Origin: Pseudovibrio sp. JCM 19062
GTDB taxonomy: Bacteria > Pseudomonadota > Alphaproteobacteria > Rhizobiales > Stappiaceae
Reading direction: 5' to 3'
Assembly (NCBI GenBank): GCA_001310715.1
Contig: BAXV01000041.1
Coordinates: 1-33,156 of the forward strand
Length of the DNA stretch: 33,156 bases
Position numbers and translations under genes: made by a program. The notes beneath the pieces were generated by a model that did no database searches, was not told the origin of the DNA, and saw only the letters and a program-made list of their open reading frames with translations. Position 1 is the first letter of the stretch. Each line of letters opens with the position of its first letter. This document shows, piece by piece, positions 10,147 to 19,278 of this stretch.

Positions 10147-11329
10147 ATGTCCGAGGTTATTTATCTTTCCGCAAAAGAAGCTGCCAATGAGCTGGGTGTG
10201 CGTCCGGCAACGCTCTACGCTTATGTGAGCCGTGGATTGGTTCGCTCTATTCAGGGGCCGGGCCGGACGCGGCTTTATGATGCCTCCGACATCCGTTTCC
10301 TGCGCAGCCGTCGGGCTGGGGAGGGAGCTGAGGATCAGGAGGGGCAATCGCGCAGTGCGGCGGCAAAAGGTGTGCTGGAAACCAAGCTGACGCTACTGAC
10401 GGATGAAGGGCACTATTACCGCGGGCAATCTGCTTTGGAACTGGCAAAGGCCGGTACGCTTGAAAGCGTGGCCACGTTGCTGTGGGATTGCAAAAGTGAC
10501 CCATTCGCTCAGCCTGCACCGCAAGCTGTTGGGCTGGTGAGCGAACATCAGCAGCCTGTGGAGCGGGCCATTATCGCTCTTTGCTGTTGGCCCGAGCAGG
10601 ATACGGCTGCCTATACGTTGTCTCAGGAGCTACTCAAGCAGAAAGGGGCGAGCCTTATTCGGTTGGCTGCTAGCGCGCTGCTGTTACAGCCACCAAGCAC
10701 CGCGCCGATGCACCGGCAGATTGCTCAGGCGTGGGGCATTCGCGATGAGAGGGCGATTGACCTGATCCGGGCGACGCTTGTTTTGTGCGCCGACCATGAG
10801 CTCAACACCAGTGCATATGCGGTACGGTGTGCGGCTTCCACCCGCGCGCCGTTGCATGCGGTTCTAATTTCCGGGCTGGGTGCTTTATGGGCCCAAGACA
10901 TGGCACAAACGCGGAGCGTGTTCTAAGTTGGCTGAAGCACATTCATGTGAGGGAAGACATCGAGTCTGTGCTGCAGGAAAGATGTATGAACGGCGAATAT
11001 CTGCCGGGACTTGGCCATTCTGTTTATGGTGGGCCTGATCCGCGAGGTGAATTTCTATTAGACATGCTCATGCAAAGTGGGCTGGATCATCCGCTTATTG
11101 AACTGATTCCGCCATTGCTGGAAAGATCCCACGAGCTTTTTGGCAAGCACATGAATGTAGATTTTCCACTAGCACTTTTGGTGCAGATTCTGAATCTTCC
11201 AAAAAATCTGCAGGGATTTTGTTTTGTATTTCAAGAATTAGCGGCTGGATTGCGCAGGCACTCGAACAATACCAATTGCAAGAACAAATACGACCTCGTG
11301 CTGCATATGTTGGTATTCGTAGGACCTAA
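10147..11329 (+). CDS. Citrate synthase-family protein with N-terminal helix-turn-helix (two frameshifts)
   Basis: Residues about 6-50 form a MerR/excisionase-type helix-turn-helix (LSAKEAANELGVRPATLYAYVSRGLV then GRTRLYDASDIRFL). The rest is a citrate synthase domain: a DHELN motif in LCADHELNTSAYAVR and a second region LPGLGHSVYGGPDPRG. Missing bases near 10888 and near 11205 break the frame. Repair gives GALxGPRHGTNAERV, the catalytic-histidine region, and a C-terminus ISGWIAQALEQYQLQEQIRPRAAYVG. Repaired length is 394 residues, as in other HTH-citrate synthases. The substrate may be oxaloacetate plus acetyl-CoA or propionyl-CoA; sequence alone does not tell. The HTH suggests a moonlighting or self-regulating enzyme. 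Confidence 0.85.
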
Positions 11330-11674
11330 AGAGCCGTTCAGGTGAATAGTTAGATTTTTTGATCTTTAACCTGAGCGTGTATTTCAAGGAGATTTAGCAC
11401 TTTCCTAGCGTAAGATTATGTAGTTTATGTCGTTTTAGTGTACTGAATTTTATATCGATTATTTTAACTTAGTACCAGTAAGTAATTTTTAGATTATCAA
11501 TAATTGAGTAGTTTCTAATCGATGTTATCTATTGTGGAAATTTATGTTTTTACATGTTTCCGGTGACTTCTAGTTGATTTGGGGGTGTTCAAATTGGGGA
11601 GGTGGTATGCTACGTCTACATCGTCATTTGAAATATCTGATGTATTTCTCACTCTATCAAGAATAAGGCATTTC
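11330..11674. other. AT-rich intergenic region before the LysR gene
   Basis: About 345 bases with markedly higher AT content than the flanking genes and no convincing reading frame. It holds short dyads such as ATGT-TTTT-ACAT near 11543 and TCAAT-A-ATTGA near 11501, which could be regulator sites. It probably carries the promoter of the LysR gene; no clear terminator for the upstream gene was found. Confidence 0.5.
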
Positions 11675-12606
11675 ATGAATCGTTTGCCCCCTTTGAATGC
11701 TTTGGTCGCGTTTCGTGCAGTTATGGAACTGGGAGTTTGGTTTCGGCGGCCCAAAAGCTGGCTATTACAGCTAGTGCTGTCAGTCACCGACTCAAGGCGC
11801 TGGAAGATCATCTGGGGCTGGAGCTGTTTGAGCGACGTTCCAGAGCTGTTTTTCCGACAGCTGCAGCGTATCGGTATGCTTCCGAGATTGCAGAGGCGTT
11901 TGATAGAATTTCGACGGCCACGCGTACCATTGAAGCAATCGGGAACAGAGATACCTTGAGTATCCATTGTTCCTCAAGCTTTGCGAGCAATTGGCTGCTG
12001 CGTCGTCTGCGCTCCTTTACAGCGCATAACTCAGAGATCACGGTAACTGTTTCCAGTAGTAGTACTGATCAGAGTATTGAAGGCGGGCTTTATGACCTTG
12101 TCTTCACGCGCGATGCCGATGCTCCTGACGAGTTTCGGGAGCTGTCGCTGGGGCGGGAGAAGTTCCGTCCGCTGATTTCGCCTGAACTGCTGGATTCGGT
12201 TGGTTATCCGAAGAAGCCCAATGAGTTGCTTAAGCTTCCGATTATTCGCAGTGAGCGAGCTCCGGTTTCCTGGGAGACATGGCTGATGGAAGCTGGTGTT
12301 TCAAATCCAATCGTCAATGAAGTGATGGTGTTTGAAAGTGCGGCCCTGGCGCTTGATGCTGCCAATAAAGGGTTCGGGATTATTCTGGAATCCAACCTTT
12401 TGAGCGCTGAAGCTGAAACCGCCGGGCGTCTTGTTCCGATTTTCCCTGAATACCAGCGGGATGGCCGTGAACATAAGCTGATGTGGCGCGAGAAGCGTGG
12501 CGCTGAGCCGAAGATCCGCAGCTTCCGTGACTGGCTTGAAAACCAGCTGCGTTATGATTTCGTGGATGATGATGCTTATGAGCCAGCTGACGCGCTGGTT
12601 GACTAA
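11675..12606 (+). CDS. LysR-family transcriptional regulator, GcvA-like (frameshifted)
   Basis: DNA-binding regulator with the usual LysR plan. The start is ATG 11675 (MNRLPPLNALVAFRAVME), with AAGG eight bases upstream. The winged helix-turn-helix continues as LVSAAQKLAITASAVSHRLKALEDHLGLELFERRSR after one missing base near 11729. The effector domain includes LSIHCSSSFASNWLLRRL and GLYDLVFTRDADAPDEFREL, and ends GFGIILESNLLSAEAETAGRLVPIF. Repaired length is 310 residues. The MNRLPPLNAL-FRA start and the SFASNWLLRRL motif place it near the GcvA/AmpR branch. Its target is unknown; neighbouring genes on both sides are separated by long gaps or terminators. Confidence 0.87.
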
Positions 12607-12671
12607 ACCGGCCTTATGATGTGCGGCTGGTTGCAGGGGCAAGTGACTGCAAACATGCGTTGATGTTTTTG

Positions 12672-12707
12672 AATTGGGTGGGTGCTACGGCATCCGCCCA
12701 ATTTTGT
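12672..12707 (+). terminator. Terminator after the LysR gene
   Basis: AATTGGGTGG pairs with CCGCCCAATT as a 10-bp stem (one G-T pair) around a 12-base loop, followed by TTGTTTT. It lies 65 bases after the LysR stop. Confidence 0.75.
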
Positions 12708-12710
12708 TTT

Positions 12711-12937
12711 CAGGGTTTGCCGCTTCGCCCTGCTGACACTTCATGTAGATTGGGTGGGGGCGCTTTAGGGCGCGGGCTAGCCCCTGAGACAAATTTCTTC
12801 TGTTCAATTTCGCTTAAATCACTTAGAAGCACCCCCAAATGCGCGGGGCTTTGCTTTTCCCCAATGCAGAGCCTGAGGCGCTGGGTCATAGCTCGTTATT
12901 AGAGCTTTAGAAAACACCAGAGAATTTGGTCACCACC
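12711..12937. other. Intergenic region upstream of the U32 peptidase/TrhP gene
   Basis: GC-rich stretch with a perfect 10-base palindrome GGGCTAGCCC at 12774-12783 and a second copy of the TTGGGTGGG word that also forms the preceding terminator stem. No gene is seen. A structured leader is possible but I recognise no known riboswitch. Confidence 0.4.
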
Positions 12938-14584
12938 ATGAGAACCTCAGAACTCCTGATGCCTGCGGGCAACTTGCAGAAACTCAAGATTGCCGTTCTT
13001 TACGGCGCGGATGCAATCTATCTTGGTACACCGGATATGTCGCTGCGCACGAAGGCCGAGTTTACGCTTGAGCAGGTCGTTGAAGGCATTGAATTTGCGC
13101 ATAAGCACGGCAAACGTGTTTATCTGACGCTGAACCTGTTCTCGCATAACAAAGACGTTCCCAAGCTGAAGGAATATGCGGAGACCATTCGCGATATCAA
13201 TCCGGACGGTCTGATTATTGCAGATCCGGGTGTGTTCCAGTTTATGCGTAAGGAGCTGCCGAATGTGCCGCTGCACATCTCCACGCAGGCGAACGTGTGT
13301 TCCTGGCTTTCCGTTGATTTTTGGAAAGAGCAGGGCGCTGATCTGGTGGTGCTGGCGCGGGAAGTCTCCTTCCCTGAGCTGACGGAGATTCGTGAGAAGT
13401 GCCCTGACATCCGTCTGGAAGCGTTTGTTCATGGTGCAATGTGCATGACCTATTCCGGCCGCTGCCTGCTTTCCAACTTTATGGCGGAGCGTGGCGCGAA
13501 CCAGGGGAACTGTGCGAACTCCTGCCGTTGGAATTACAAAGTGCGTATGCGCATGAAAGACGGCACCATCAATGAGCTTGAGCTGAACGAAGACAACATG
13601 GATATGTTCGAGTTTCTGCTGGAAGAAGGATGCCGTCCGGGCGAGCTGATGCCAATTTTGGAAGATGGTCGCGGTTCTTACATTCTGAACTCCAAAGACC
13701 TTTGCCTGATGCCGAAGCTGAACGACTTCCTGCGCATCGGCGTGGATTCTTTGAAGATCGAAGGCCGTGGCAAGTCCATGTACTATGTGGCCGTTGTTGC
13801 GCGTGCCTACCGCATGGCGATTGATGACTATTATCGCGATCCAGAGAATTGGAACCCGCAGAAGTACATGGATGAGATGTACAGCGTTGCCAACCGTGGC
13901 TACACCACTGCGTTCCATGAAGGCCGTTTGAATAACTACGCTCACAACTACGAGGATACGCACTCAATTGGTGAATGGGAGTTTGCGGGTATCATTGAGG
14001 ATGTGACGGACGAGGCCTTCTATATGAAGGTGAAGAACAAGATCATTGCGGGTGAGGTGTTGGAGTTCCTGCAGCCGATGTCCGATGACAGTGTGCTGTT
14101 GCGTATCTATGAGTTTGAAGATGCAAAATCCGGTGAGATGACACAGGAGGTGCATGCTGGCAAACAGCCTTTGGTGCGTATTCCGTTCTCCCTGTTTGAT
14201 AAGGAAGATGCGGCGACATTCAAAGAGCGCTTCCCGATCAACACAGTTGTGCGCAAGGAGCGGCCTCTTACGCCTGAGCAGTGGAGCCGTTTGAAACTGG
14301 ACCGGACTGCGGAGCGCATTGAAGCGCGTGGTGAAGCGACAGATGCGCAGCAGAACAAGTATGAGAGCCAGCGTGACAGGCTGATTGATGCGATTGCTGA
14401 CGGCAGTCAGGATCGCAAGCCAAAGTCTCCGCGTCTTGGTCTGGAAGGTTGTTGTGGCCGTGGCTGTAACGGCTGCATGATCTTCTGGGAAGATCCCAAG
14501 TTCGAGAAAGCTCGTGAAATTCTGAAGACCAAAAAGCAAGGTGTGATGCTGGCGCGGAATGCGCTGAAACATGAAGTGAGCTGA
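12938..14584 (+). CDS. trhP: Peptidase U32-family protein, TrhP-like tRNA uridine hydroxylation protein
   Basis: Cytosolic protein of the U32 family. In E. coli TrhP (YegQ) is needed for prephenate-dependent hydroxylation of uridine 34 in tRNA. The barrel starts ELLMPAGNLQKLKIAVLYGADAIYLG and the family signature is EAFVHGAMCMTYSGRCLLSN, with further cysteines in GNCANSCRW. The protein ends with a cysteine-rich motif GLEGCCGRGCNGCMIFWEDP that could bind an iron-sulfur cluster. I use ATG 12938 (MRTSELLMPAG) rather than a TTG 12 bases upstream. It has 548 residues, longer than E. coli TrhP (about 453), and no lesion. Whether it modifies tRNA or has a peptidase-like role is known only by family. 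Confidence 0.85.
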   Translation: MRTSELLMPAGNLQKLKIAVLYGADAIYLGTPDMSLRTKAEFTLEQVVEGIEFAHKHGKRVYLTLNLFSHNKDVPKLKEYAETIRDINPDGLIIADPGVFQFMRKELPNVPLHISTQANVCSWLSVDFWKEQGADLVVLAREVSFPELTEIREKCPDIRLEAFVHGAMCMTYSGRCLLSNFMAERGANQGNCANSCRWNYKVRMRMKDGTINELELNEDNMDMFEFLLEEGCRPGELMPILEDGRGSYILNSKDLCLMPKLNDFLRIGVDSLKIEGRGKSMYYVAVVARAYRMAIDDYYRDPENWNPQKYMDEMYSVANRGYTTAFHEGRLNNYAHNYEDTHSIGEWEFAGIIEDVTDEAFYMKVKNKIIAGEVLEFLQPMSDDSVLLRIYEFEDAKSGEMTQEVHAGKQPLVRIPFSLFDKEDAATFKERFPINTVVRKERPLTPEQWSRLKLDRTAERIEARGEATDAQQNKYESQRDRLIDAIADGSQDRKPKSPRLGLEGCCGRGCNGCMIFWEDPKFEKAREILKTKKQGVMLARNALKHEVS

Positions 14585-14607
14585 TAGCGTAAGTTCTTCA
14601 TGACTTT

Positions 14608-14638
14608 GAAGCCCGGGCAGGTGATGCTCCGGGCTTCT
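14608..14638. terminator. Bidirectional terminator between trhP and mesaconyl-CoA hydratase gene
   Basis: GAAGCCCGGGC and GCTCCGGGCTTC form a stem of about 11 bp, followed by TTGTTTG on the plus strand. The two flanking genes converge here. Confidence 0.8.
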
Positions 14639-14655
14639 TGTTTGTCGCTTCGGGA

Positions 14656-15738
14656 TCAGACCGGGATGACCACCCAGTAATCCAGATCAAGGATTACGCC
14701 GTCCTCGTATTTCCCTTCTTCATTCTTGAAAGGGAAATCTCCGCAGGTGCGGTCCTTGGTGGCAACGAGGCGTAGGCGCAGCGCAGCTACGTCGTCTCGG
14801 CCTTCGATCCGCTTCTTGTCCAGCACTTCAGACCATGCATAGACGGTGTCGCCTGCAAAGAGCGGTGCGACGTGGCGTCCGGCATTGATGCCTGTGATGT
14901 GGAAGGCGTTGCCCAGTCCGTTGAAGGACAGAGAGCGTGCCAGCGAGATGACGTGGCCGCCATAGATCAGGCGTTTGCCGAAGCGGCTGTTTTTCTCGCT
15001 GTGATGATTGAAATGGACCTTCGCCGTGTTCTGGTACAAACGCGTGGCAAGCTGGTGTTCTGCTTCTTCCACGGTCATGCCGTCGACATGGTCAATTTTC
15101 TCACCGACTTCGTAGTCGTCGAAGCGGAATGGTGAACCCGACAGGTCAAAGTCCCATTCATCAATGGAAAGTGCTGGAACAGCTTGTCCCAGACAGTCAG
15201 CGGAAACTCCCTCTGGCAATTCCGGCAGGGTGGTTTGTGGTGCTGGCGCAGTTTCGTCGCGCTTCTTGACCATGACCCAGCGGGTGTATTCCAGAACCTT
15301 TTCCGGGTTTCCGGGCTCTTTGTGGCGGTAGCCAGTTGAGCGCACGTAAACAACACCGGTTTTTCCGTTTGAGTTTTCTTTGAGTCCGATGACCTCTGAT
15401 GTGGCGGAGACGGTATCTCCGGCATATACAGGCATCAGGAAACGGCAATCGGAATAGCCCAGGTTGGCAACAGCATTTAGCGAAATGTCGTTGACCGTCT
15501 TGCCGAAGACCACATGGAACACCAGCAAGTCATCCAGCGGATAATATGGGTATCCAATAGCTTCTGCAAAAGCAGTTCCCGATTGTACCGCAAAGCGAGT
15601 TCCGTACAATGCAGTATAGAGCGCTGTATCTCCCTCGTTTATGGTCTTTGGTGTGCCATGTCTTAAGACTTGGCCCACGTGAAAATCTTCAAAAAAGTTA
15701 CCGCAAGACGTTTTCGTCTTAACCGCAGTTAACGTCAT
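14656..15738 (-). CDS. mch: Mesaconyl-CoA hydratase (beta-methylmalyl-CoA dehydratase), MaoC family
   Basis: Enzyme of the ethylmalonyl-CoA pathway that interconverts mesaconyl-CoA and beta-methylmalyl-CoA, used for acetyl-CoA assimilation by organisms without isocitrate lyase. It is a double-hotdog protein of 360 residues, near the roughly 343 of Rhodobacter Mch. The start MTLTAVKTKTSCGNFFEDFHVGQ is followed by HGTPKTINEGDTALYTALYGTRFAVQS and, in the second half, FRFDDYEVGEKIDHVDGMTVEEAEHQLATRLYQNTAKVHFN and RLIYGGHVISLARSLSFNG. The ATG at 15738 is preceded by a G-rich ribosome site. No other pathway gene lies in the window. Intact. Confidence 0.88.
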   Translation of the reverse strand: MTLTAVKTKTSCGNFFEDFHVGQVLRHGTPKTINEGDTALYTALYGTRFAVQSGTAFAEAIGYPYYPLDDLLVFHVVFGKTVNDISLNAVANLGYSDCRFLMPVYAGDTVSATSEVIGLKENSNGKTGVVYVRSTGYRHKEPGNPEKVLEYTRWVMVKKRDETAPAPQTTLPELPEGVSADCLGQAVPALSIDEWDFDLSGSPFRFDDYEVGEKIDHVDGMTVEEAEHQLATRLYQNTAKVHFNHHSEKNSRFGKRLIYGGHVISLARSLSFNGLGNAFHITGINAGRHVAPLFAGDTVYAWSEVLDKKRIEGRDDVAALRLRLVATKDRTCGDFPFKNEEGKYEDGVILDLDYWVVIPV

Positions 15739-16270
15739 GTATGTAGTCCCCCAACAACAACACGGCAGGCTTTCAATAAGAAGTATTTTTACTTAGCGTG
15801 CAACACCTTGGTAAGTTGACAATTTGTACTGAAGATGTCGCCTTTGATATTTTTATATTTTGCCTTCGTATTTTTCTTGGTTATCCAATTGACCTGTTTA
15901 ATCTAACAAATTCAAAGGGTTGACGGATGATGCGCTGGTTTCAGCATCCCGTGCTCCAGTTGATCGACAAAAAAAGCCTAAAAGAAATGGGCAAGTTTTC
16001 TGTCGGTTTGAGGCTCTTTATATCCCAGAAACAGTATAAATAGGCAAGCTATATGTAGGTAGTAGCTAGGTAATTAAGTCACAGTTCTGCCTCAAACTCC
16101 ATTTTGAGATTGGATATGTAGGATTGTGCAAGGGAGTCACCGCTGAAATTCGTAAGGGACTGTGATTCATCTGCGGTATTTTGCATGCTGCACCCCTTGT
16201 TGCCCCCTGAAAACCCATAGTCTTTTCCTCTACATGAATGGGTTATTGTGGCCAGATGGAGGTTTGGCCC
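15739..16270. other. Long intergenic region upstream of mch and the small membrane protein
   Basis: About 530 bases between divergent genes, AT-rich near 15780-16060. It must hold the promoter of mch and that of the small membrane protein. I see no coding frame with family-like sequence and no RNA family I can name. A small RNA is possible. Confidence 0.5.
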
Positions 16271-16462
16271 ATGGTGAGCTTGTTCTGGAGGGGTGTAGGG
16301 ATTGTTTTGCTGGCGTGGGTCGTGTGGGGGCTCTATGGAGGATACACGTTTCTCTACGATGTAATCTATAAGTCCGCAGACCCGTTAATGTACTGGATTG
16401 GTCTGGCCTTATGGTCCGCTCTTGGCCTGAGCTGCTTCTTCTCGTCAACTAATCAGGAATAA
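16271..16462 (+). CDS. Small hypothetical membrane protein (63 residues)
   Basis: Not recognised. I choose ATG 16271 because GGAGG lies eight bases upstream (16258-16262); an in-frame ATG at 16238 has no such site. The protein MVSLFWRGVGIVLLAWVVWG... has two hydrophobic segments (about residues 4-27 and 37-57) separated by a short loop with DVIYKSADP, so it is probably a two-helix inner-membrane protein. It stands alone, 45 bases ahead of the next upstream in-frame start of the RidA-like gene and about 108 before the start used here. No function is proposed. Confidence 0.6.
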   Translation: MVSLFWRGVGIVLLAWVVWGLYGGYTFLYDVIYKSADPLMYWIGLALWSALGLSCFFSSTNQE

Positions 16463-16570
16463 AGGACCAATTTCTCAATTGATCTGAACTACACCGGTAG
16501 TATTCTAGTGTTGATGAATGCTGCAGGCAGTTTCGCTGCGGCATGTGGTTTTGAGTTCAGGGAGGTTGCT

Positions 16571-16990
16571 ATGTCGAAGAAAGTCTTAATTTCTTCAGGT
16601 TCACCCTTTGAAAAGACAGCTGGGTACTCTCGTGCAGTTGTTGATGGCGACTTCGTCCATGTTTCCGGCACAACCGGCTACGACTACTCCACTATGAAGA
16701 TGCCCGAGGATGTGGGAGCACAGGCGGTCAACGCGCTGGAAACCATCAAGGGTGCGCTTGCGAAAGCCGGATGCTCGCTGGAAGATGTGGTGCGGGCGCG
16801 CTATTACGTGACTGACCGGAGCCACGTTGAAGCTGTCTTTGCGGTTCTTGGTGAGTACTTTGGAGAAATTCGCCCAGCCGCGACGATGGTTATCTGCGAT
16901 CTCATTAAAGAAGAGATGAAGGTTGAGATGGAAGTGACTGCTCGCAAGTTGATCATCCTTCCGCCCCAGCACTGGCAGTGCCTCTGCTGA
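16571..16990 (+). CDS. RidA-family protein
   Basis: Member of the RidA/YjgF/YER057c family, whose typical members hydrolyse reactive enamine or imine intermediates to ketoacids and ammonia. The start MSKKVLISSGSPFEKTAGYSRAVVDGDFVHVSGTTG follows GGGAGG at 16560-16565. Family motifs are QAVNALETIKGALAKAGCSLEDVVRARYYV and the C-terminal IRPAATMVICDLIKEEMKVEMEVTA, where the conserved Arg binds the substrate carboxylate. Length is 139 residues. The last dozen residues (LIILPPQHWQCLC) are unusual for the family and may result from a lost base near 16965. It precedes carbonic anhydrase by about 107 bases. Confidence 0.85.
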   Translation: MSKKVLISSGSPFEKTAGYSRAVVDGDFVHVSGTTGYDYSTMKMPEDVGAQAVNALETIKGALAKAGCSLEDVVRARYYVTDRSHVEAVFAVLGEYFGEIRPAATMVICDLIKEEMKVEMEVTARKLIILPPQHWQCLC

Positions 16991-17097
16991 TAAGTCTGTG
17001 CAAGAGACTTCGGGTTTCTTGTCTTTATTACCCGTTGAAAGATGGTTTGCCTTAGCTATATAGGCAGACAGTAGTGGCAATAACGAGATGGCGACGC

Positions 17098-17804
17098 ATG
17101 ACTGATTTCCCGAAAGAACTGCTGACTGGATATAACCTTTACAGAGAGCGTATTTATAGTCAGCTCAAGGAGGAATATGAAAACCTCGCCATCTATGGGC
17201 AAGAGCCGCAAGTGATGGTGATTTCCTGTTGTGATAGCCGTGTCACTCCTGAAGGTATCTTTCATGCGCAGCCAGGTGAGTTGTTTGTGGCTCGTAATAT
17301 AGCCAACCTTGTGCCTCCGTTTGTTGAAGGTGGAAGTACTCATGGTACCAGTGCAGCTCTGGAATATGCTGTGTCTGGCCTGAAGGTGAAGCACCTTGTC
17401 ATTCTGGGTCACTGCAAGTGTGGTGGTGTGCAGGCGTTCCGTGAAAGCAATGGCAAGCTCAGTGAAACCGGCCAGTTTGTTGGTCCTTGGATCAAGATGC
17501 TTGAACCAGCCGCGATTACACTGCTTGTACGCCGGTTGACAAGAATGAAGACCCTCAGCTTGCGCTGGAATATGCCGGTATTCGCCAGAGCCTGAATAAC
17601 CTTATGACCTTCCCGTTTGTCGAGGAGCTTGTCGCTAGGGGAGAGCTGCACATCCATGGTGCGTGGTTTGATATCGGGTCCGGCACTTTGCGGGTCATGA
17701 ATTCGGAAACCAAGATCTTTGAGGATGCGCAGGATCTGTTGCCGCGCCTGAAGGATCAATCCGCTGGTAAGCAGGCTTCGAAGGAAGCTGTAGAGAGCAA
17801 ATAA
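17098..17804 (+). CDS. Beta-class carbonic anhydrase (frameshifted)
   Basis: Zinc enzyme interconverting CO2 and bicarbonate. Zinc ligands of the beta class are visible as C45 in ISCCDSRV, with its D46-R48 dyad, and H105 and C108 in LGHCKCGG. The start is ATG 17098 (MTDFPKELLTGYNLYRERIY). One base is missing near 17520; repair gives ACTPVDKNEDPQLALEYAGIRQSLNNLMTFPFV, joining the zinc domain to the C-terminal HIHGAWFDIGSGTLRVM. Repaired length is 235 residues, normal for the family. The tail KQASKEAVESK is polar. Followed by a strong terminator shared with the convergent permease gene. Confidence 0.92.
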
Positions 17805-17831
17805 ACCTGCTGGGTTGAGATGTTTTGTAAG

Positions 17832-17864
17832 GCCGCGTTCTACGGTGTAGGGCGCGGCTTTTTT
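17832..17864. terminator. Terminator shared by carbonic anhydrase and the convergent permease
   Basis: GCCGCG-tt-CTAC-ggt-GTAG-gg-CGCGGC forms a two-part stem, followed by TTTTTT on the plus strand. The stop codon of the minus-strand permease (17840-17842) lies inside the stem. Confidence 0.85.
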
Positions 17865-19278
17865 GTTTGTTTGCCGCGTTTCCAGCTTGCGCGTCTGATC
17901 TTCCAGAAAATGAGTGGAACGCTAAGGGTCAGGCAGACGCCGGGAATGATGATTGACAGATAGGTGCTGGGCAGCAGGTCCGGCTGGTTTGGTGGACGCA
18001 GGCCGATGATGAGGGCGATGAGCGAGATGGAAAAGCCGATGCTGCCGAGAATCCAGATACCCCAGTTCCCAAACGGGACCTTATAGGCGCGCGGTACATT
18101 GGGGTATTTGTAGCGTAGCCTTATGGCCGTGCTGTAAAGCAGCAGATACATGATGGAATAAAGCAGGACGGCTGTGGAGGCGATGTACAGGAACACCTCG
18201 TTGGTGTTGGGGTGCAGCACGAAAGCGGTTGCGATGAGTGTGGCGATGATGGCTTGCACCAGCATGAGAGGCACAGGCATATCGTGGGAATTCGAGCTCT
18301 GCAGAAATCTGGGCAACATGCCATCGCGTCCGGCGACGGCAAGGCTTTTGACCGGACCGGCGATCCAGGTACTGACCTGTCCTGCAGCGCCAATGGCGAT
18401 GAGAATTGCTGCGATGGGCAACAGATCCAGTAGGCCGTAGTGGGTCAGCAGTACTGTATAGGTTTGCAACACCCCCAGTGTGTTCGAGATTTCGTTTGCC
18501 GGGAGGATCATGGCGATGGTCAGGCCGCCGAGGAGGGAAATTGAGAAGCCAATGGATGTGGCGATGAGGATCGCGATCGGGTAGGTGCGCCGTACGTTTT
18601 GAACCTCCTTGGCATGCCCGGCTGAGGCTTCCATTCCCAAAAAGCCGAAGAGGAAGCTTAGGAAGAGGAACAGGTCGAAGTTTCTGACAGTGAGGGAATG
18701 ATGTTGGCTGTGGTGATGCTGACATCAATGACCGGGCGGACTGGTCCGGTGACGTAGAGTAGGCCCAAGGCGATCATGAGGAGTGATGGAAAGATGGTGC
18801 CTGCCAGCAGGCAGTAGCTGGAGATGCGTTTGGCGACTCGTGTACCGCGGAAGTTTGCCAGTGTCGCGCCCCAATAGATGATGATGGTGCCTGCGAACAT
18901 GAGCCATGGGCTTTCATCGTCTGGACGGTCAAATACAAACGCGAGGGCTGCGGTGGTGTAGGCGACGGTTGCGACCATTGCGAAGATTGACTGGAACCAT
19001 TGCAGGAAGATTGCCATGAACCCAAAAGGTGTGCCGAAAGCTTCCTGCACCCAAGTGTAAACGCCATGTTTGGGCCAGCCTGTTGCCAGTTCTGCGGAGA
19101 TAAGGGCAATGGGCAGGATGTAACAGAAGACCACCGCGGTATTGAAGAACAGGATCTTCATGCCGGTTTGTGCCATGAGCGGCATGTTCAACATGGTCAT
19201 GAAGAGCGCCGTGGTCATGAACACCAGGTTCCAAAGGGTAATGTGGTGCTTTGGCTGATTGCGGGGCGCTTTGCTCAT
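17840..19278 (-). CDS. APC permease, glutamate:GABA antiporter type, copy 1 (frameshifted)
   Basis: Twelve-helix amino acid permease close in motif content to GadC. Seen are LISAELATGWPKHGVYTWVQEAFG, LGMEASAGHAKEVQNVRRTYP, GLTIAMILPANEISNTLGVLQTYTVLLTHYG and AAGQVSTWIAGPVKSLAVAGRDGMLPRFL, each with a clear counterpart in GadC. One base is missing near 18685; repair gives RNFDLFLFLSFLFGFLGMEAS. Repaired length is 479 residues. The ATG overlaps the stop of copy 2 (ATGA), so the two are translationally coupled. The likely substrate is an amino acid exchanged for its decarboxylated product, but no decarboxylase gene is nearby, so specificity is open. Confidence 0.85.

Noticed and set aside
16508..16570. 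Upstream start for the RidA-like gene
   Set aside because: The 21 extra residues do not fit the family, and GGGAGG stands just before the ATG at 16571.
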